Source: Candidatus Spongiihabitans thiooxidans (GTDB taxonomy: Bacteria > Pseudomonadota > Gammaproteobacteria > Arenicellales > Poriferihabitantaceae). From it: a stretch of DNA of 64,000 nucleotides. Shown piece by piece: positions 60,438 to 64,000 of the stretch (position 1 is the stretch's first letter; each line of letters starts with the position of its first letter). A program made the position numbers and the translations under genes. The notes beneath the pieces were generated by a model. It was not told where the DNA came from. It did no database searches and was given only the letters and a program-made list of their open reading frames with translations. The DNA lies in the NCBI GenBank assembly GCA_001543005.1, contig LFLB01000010.1:43985-107984 (forward strand), read 5' to 3'.

Positions 60438-63046
60438 ATAAGCCGTTGTCGTCGGTTAAAACCGTTCAAACCGGATGCAATACCGCATCGCACACACCAG
60501 TAATGGCTCAGTATCTTGGTATCAAAGCAAAATACCCGGACACGTTATTGCTTTACCGAATGGGGGATTTCTATGAGTTGTTCTACGACGATGCGAAAAA
60601 AGCGGCGAAACTTTTAGATATCACCTTAACGGCCCGGGGCAAATCCACCGGCAACCCGATTCCGATGGCCGGGGTACCGTTTCACAGCGTAGATCAATAT
60701 CTGGCAAAACTGGTTAAACAGCAAATCTCGGTCGCCATTTGTGAACAAATCGGCGATCCCGGCACCTCCAAAGGGCTGGTTGAGCGAAAAGTAGTGCGGG
60801 TAATCACGCCAGGAACATTAACCGAGGAAAACCTGCTCGCCGATCGGCAGGAAAATATCACGGCGGCATTGTTTGACAGCGATGGAAAAATTGGCGTGGC
60901 CACCCTGGAAATTTCCAGCGGTCGTTTCAACGGATTTGAAGTTGAGAATCTGGAACGACTGTCAAGCGAAATACTGCGCTTGAACGCCGCGGAAATTCTG
61001 GTCGCGCACAATCAATCGGGCGGGCAATTGGGCGTGTTCGACAAGAATCGGGAAACCGAAATTCCGGATTGGTATTTCGATGAACCGCGCTCCCATCAGG
61101 TGTTATGCGAAACATTTGCTTCACAAAGCCTGGCCGCATTCGGCAGCGCAGATTTTCCCATTGCCACTCGCGCTGCCGGCGCGCTGATACGGTATATTCG
61201 AGATTTACATGGCGATGCCACACCCCATATCAAAGGCATCCACTATGAGCAACAAAACAGTACCGTCATAATCGATGCAGTCAGTCGCAAAAACCTGGAA
61301 ATTGACTCTACCCAAAATGACCAACCGAAACTTTCCTTGGTTAAACTGTTCGACCACTGCGATACGCCCATGGGGGCAAGGATGTTACGCAGATGGTTCA
61401 ACGGCCCTACTCGAAACCACCACCAACTCGCACAACGTCATGATGCGATAGACTGGCTATTACAAGATCAACGATATAGCGATCTTAAGCCATTATTAAA
61501 ACAAATCGGCGACATGGAGCGCATTCTCGCCAGAGTAGCCATGAAAACCGCTCGCCCTCACGACCTCGTGCGACTTAAAAATGCCTTGGGCATATTGCCG
61601 GAAATAAATTCACTTATCGAATCCACCTCAGCCGAACTGGTTCATTCACTGCTGCCTGCACTCGCCGCCAGACCTGAATCCCGGGCGTTGTTAGAGCGAG
61701 CGGTAAAAGATGAGCCGCCCAGTGTTATTAGAGATGGCGGCGTATTGCGAGATGAATACGATCAACAGCTCGGCGAACTTCGTCATCTGCAACGTGACTC
61801 CGGGGATTTTCTGATCGAACTCGAGACCCGGGAAAAAGCGCGAACCGGCATAGGCACTCTTCGCATCAGATATAACCGAGTGCATGGCTACTATATTGAA
61901 TTGCCCCGCTCCAAGTCGGATCAGGTGCCTGAACAATATATACGTCGCCAAACAATCAAGAATGCCGAGCGGTTTGTTACCGAAGAATTAAAAGTGTTTG
62001 AAGATAAGATTCTGAGCGCGAAAAGTAAGGCACTGGCCCGGGAGAAGTGGCTTTACCATGACCTGCTTGAGACATTAATTCCCCAAGTGGCAGATTTATT
62101 GCAGTGCGCCAATAGTTTGGCCATCCTCGATTGCCTGAACAACTATGCTGAACGCGCCCTGGCATTAAAGTTAAGCCGCCCAAATTTAGTCGAAGATTCG
62201 GTTTTAGTCATATCTGAAGGTCGGCACCCGGTTGTCGAGCAGATGCTTGAAGGTAATTTCATTGCCAATTCGGTGAACCTGAATCAAAAATCAAAAATGC
62301 AAATAATTACCGGCCCGAATATGGGTGGCAAGAGTACTTATATGCGCCAAGTGGCGATTATTACCTTGCTCGCCCATACCGGTTCTTTCATACCCGCAAA
62401 ATCCGCGGAAATCGGCCCGGTTGATCGCATTTACACCCGAATTGGCGCCGCAGATGATCTTGCCGGAGGTCGATCCACATTTATGGTGGAAATGACTGAA
62501 ATGGCGCATATCCTCCGAAATGCAACGGAAATCAGCCTTGTTCTGGTAGACGAAATGGGCCGGGGAACCAGTACCTTTGATGGCCTGGCATTGGCTTGGG
62601 CCTGTGCAAAGGATTTGGCAAATCGGGTAAAGGCATTTGCTTTATTTTCTACGCACTACTTTGAACTTACCGCACTTGCCGATCAACTCGACTCAGTGAG
62701 CAATGTCCACCTTGATGCGGTTGAGCATGGTAACGACATCGTATTTTTGTATAGCGTGAAGAGCGGTCCAGCCAGTCAAAGTTACGGTCTTCAAGTCGCC
62801 CGGCTTGCCGGCGTGCCCGATGATGTGATAGAAGATTCGCGGGAGAAACTGCGTGGACTGGAAGATCAATACGTCGGCAGCATTGATAATGCCAAACAAT
62901 CAGCCGCGCCCCAATCCAGTTTATTGCCTGCGACCCTACCGAAAGAACAAGCGGTGATCGCCAAACTTAAAGGCATCGCGGCTGATCAAACCTCACCTCG
63001 CGAAGCGCTGAATATTCTGTACGAGCTTAATAAATTGCTTGAATAA
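60434..63046 (+). CDS. mutS: DNA mismatch repair protein MutS
   Basis: An 870-residue mismatch-recognition ATPase. The N-terminal mismatch-binding domain has [16 protein letters not shown] with the FYE phenylalanine and glutamate, the core has [15 protein letters not shown], and the ATPase has Walker [14 protein letters not shown] at about 627, followed by [33 protein letters not shown] and [12 protein letters not shown]. Length is normal, and the gene looks intact. The first few codons are duplicated just upstream. Confidence 0.98.
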   Translation: MNKPLSSVKTVQTGCNTASHTPVMAQYLGIKAKYPDTLLLYRMGDFYELFYDDAKKAAKLLDITLTARGKSTGNPIPMAGVPFHSVDQYLAKLVKQQISVAICEQIGDPGTSKGLVERKVVRVITPGTLTEENLLADRQENITAALFDSDGKIGVATLEISSGRFNGFEVENLERLSSEILRLNAAEILVAHNQSGGQLGVFDKNRETEIPDWYFDEPRSHQVLCETFASQSLAAFGSADFPIATRAAGALIRYIRDLHGDATPHIKGIHYEQQNSTVIIDAVSRKNLEIDSTQNDQPKLSLVKLFDHCDTPMGARMLRRWFNGPTRNHHQLAQRHDAIDWLLQDQRYSDLKPLLKQIGDMERILARVAMKTARPHDLVRLKNALGILPEINSLIESTSAELVHSLLPALAARPESRALLERAVKDEPPSVIRDGGVLRDEYDQQLGELRHLQRDSGDFLIELETREKARTGIGTLRIRYNRVHGYYIELPRSKSDQVPEQYIRRQTIKNAERFVTEELKVFEDKILSAKSKALAREKWLYHDLLETLIPQVADLLQCANSLAILDCLNNYAERALALKLSRPNLVEDSVLVISEGRHPVVEQMLEGNFIANSVNLNQKSKMQIITGPNMGGKSTYMRQVAIITLLAHTGSFIPAKSAEIGPVDRIYTRIGAADDLAGGRSTFMVEMTEMAHILRNATEISLVLVDEMGRGTSTFDGLALAWACAKDLANRVKAFALFSTHYFELTALADQLDSVSNVHLDAVEHGNDIVFLYSVKSGPASQSYGLQVARLAGVPDDVIEDSREKLRGLEDQYVGSIDNAKQSAAPQSSLLPATLPKEQAVIAKLKGIAADQTSPREALNILYELNKLLE

Positions 63047-63089
63047 AGAAAAGAGGACATCTGAGCGTTGGGTTTACATTGCTTTAATA

Positions 63090-63835
63090 TAGGGTCATAG
63101 GAAGTTAAGACGTTAAATTGGCTTCTCACGAAGCAATTTGAGCATGACCTGATAAAGACTATCACGGCGATGATTAAAACGAAATTCGGTTTCTTTGAGA
63201 GGGTAATAAAACCTAGGTTTGTGAATCCCTTTCGACTTGCTCAATCGCAATTTAGCGTAAGCCCGAAAGGACTTGATGCCATTAATATGAGCCTGTTCAT
63301 TGACAAATTGATTGCGGCCATGTTCAACCCGAAAATGCTTCGCATAGCCAACATCAACCAGACCATGATAGCCCAACCATCGGAATGAATCACACTATCC
63401 AGATTAATTTTACCGCGAATAACCGCTTGGAGCATGGACTTTCGTACATTTGGCACAATTTCTGTGCATATCCAGCCATTGCGTTTGAACAAACCAAACA
63501 CGATGGTTTTGCCGCCAGCACCGCGCCCGCATTTGCCACCAATACGCTTGGGTCCAAAATACGACTCATCGACTTCTATGTGGCCTGCCAAGTTGGAATA
63601 TTGCTCACATTCTTGTGCCAAACATTGGCGCAATTTTATCTAGATCGAGTTGATCGAGCGGACACTGACAGGGACCCGTTGCGCAGTATCCGAAGCCGGG
63701 AAATCCGTCGCAAAATAGCGAATAATTCGGCGAAAAGTCTTCTCTGCGATTCGGGAACGGCGACAGCACCTGTTTTTTATAGTCATTTCAGAAGGTTAGC
63801 ACACATCAGGTGATGCTTAACTTCCTATGACCCTA
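63090..63835 (-). mobile_element. IS1595-family insertion sequence (decayed)
   Basis: 746 bp bounded by perfect 20-bp inverted repeats: TAGGGTCATAGGAAGTTAAG at 63090-63109 and its complement at 63816-63835. The transposase gene on the minus strand is broken. The 8-bp flanks (CTTTAATA and GGTTATTT) do not match, so the usual 8-bp target duplication is gone or never formed. Confidence 0.88.
63113..63786 (-). pseudogene. IS1595-type transposase with a stop and a frameshift
   Basis: From ATG 63786 the frame encodes about 48 residues and hits TAG at 63640-63642, then continues with LRQCLAQECEQY and the IS1595 signature HIEVDESYFGPKRIGGKCGR, GGKTIVFGLFKRNG and LDSVIHSDGW. Near 63370 one base is missing, after which the product continues in another frame as YHGLVDVGYAKHFRVEHG, HINGIKSFRAYAK and RFNHRRDSLYQVMLKLL. 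The DDE elements (D in VDESYF, D in HSDGW, HING) are still readable. At least two mutations, so it is not active by itself. Confidence 0.9.
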
Positions 63836-64000
63836 GGTTATTTGGACAGCAAAAAAATGCTGTTAGAAGTAAATAGAACTGTCCGAATTTATAACACGTG
63901 AACTGTCCGCTTTTGTTTGTTCCGGATTTCCCCTGAAGGCGTAGCCGAAAGGGGAAATATCCCGATTGCTGCGAAGCGGATTTACGCCGCAATCTGTTGT
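63836..64000. other. Right edge of window: repeated decamer and two hairpins
   Basis: GAACTGTCCG occurs at 63876-63885 and 63900-63909, with GGACAG in the opposite direction at 63844. Next come a long hairpin (ATTTCCCCT / AGGGGAAAT, 63926-63958, with GGC-GTA-GCC in its loop) and GATTGC / GCAATC at 63964-63994. On the minus strand a frame entering from the right ends QQIAA then TAA at 63984. This may be the end of another mobile element, but there is too little sequence to say. Confidence 0.35.

Noticed and set aside
63385..63813. 142-codon plus-strand frame over the IS element
   Set aside because: Antisense to the recognisable IS1595 transposase remnant.

Overview
The window looks like chromosome from an uncultured, probably marine or host-associated gammaproteobacterium of moderate GC. 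The housekeeping content supports this: rpsU-yqeY, rph-rdgB-gpmI, mpl, dsbA, rnd, a tkt-gap-pgk run, trmJ, suhB and mutS, all of proteobacterial type. No rRNA or tRNA gene was recognised. The taxonomic call is inference from gene content, not from a marker tree.

Layout. 0-4 kb: the 3' end of an unknown gene, a large single-chain restriction-modification enzyme (nuclease + N6-adenine methylase) on the minus strand, and a 5'-truncated acetyltransferase remnant. 4-14.6 kb: core genes, notably an independent phosphoglycerate mutase fused in frame to a C-terminal NUDIX hydrolase. 14.7-15.7 kb: an orphan protein with a HEPN-like R-x4-H motif. 15.8-21.4 kb: a one-carbon/catabolic block of methylmalonate-semialdehyde dehydrogenase, a MetE-core methyltransferase and an FAD/folate dimethylglycine dehydrogenase-like enzyme.

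21.5-45 kb is the most distinctive part, a large organophosphonate/phosphodiester acquisition region. It holds a Na/phosphate carrier with a PhoU domain, a TRAP transporter, 2-aminoethylphosphonate transaminase (phnW), a LysR regulator translationally coupled to a phosphonate monoester hydrolase-like enzyme and an SDR, an AepX-type 2-aminoethylphosphonate ABC importer, and an Opp/Dpp-type importer followed by an NPP-type phosphodiesterase. A plausible flow is import of aminophosphonates and phosphonate or phosphate esters, ester cleavage, transamination to phosphonoacetaldehyde, and phosphate handling by the Na/Pi carrier. No gene that cleaves the C-P bond of phosphonoacetaldehyde or phosphonoacetate (phnX, or phnY plus phnA) is present here. 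The region also contains a ~200-bp repeat present twice, once on each side of the TRAP genes, and a 110-bp tandem array between divergent phnW and its putative regulator.

45-50.4 kb: terC-like gene and the pgk, gap, tkt run. 50.7-58.1 kb: a secreted nuclease gene and then a 6.6-kb defence island bounded by 82-bp imperfect direct repeats. The repeat is the last 25 codons plus stop of the DUF924 gene at the island's right edge, so the island appears to have integrated into the 3' end of that gene. It carries a type III restriction-modification system whose mod and res genes are separated by a HEPN/MNT toxin-antitoxin pair, a small unknown gene and a frameshifted DUF2335 membrane gene. No integrase is visible in it. 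58-63 kb: trmJ, suhB and mutS. 63.09-63.84 kb: a decayed IS1595-family element with perfect 20-bp terminal inverted repeats.
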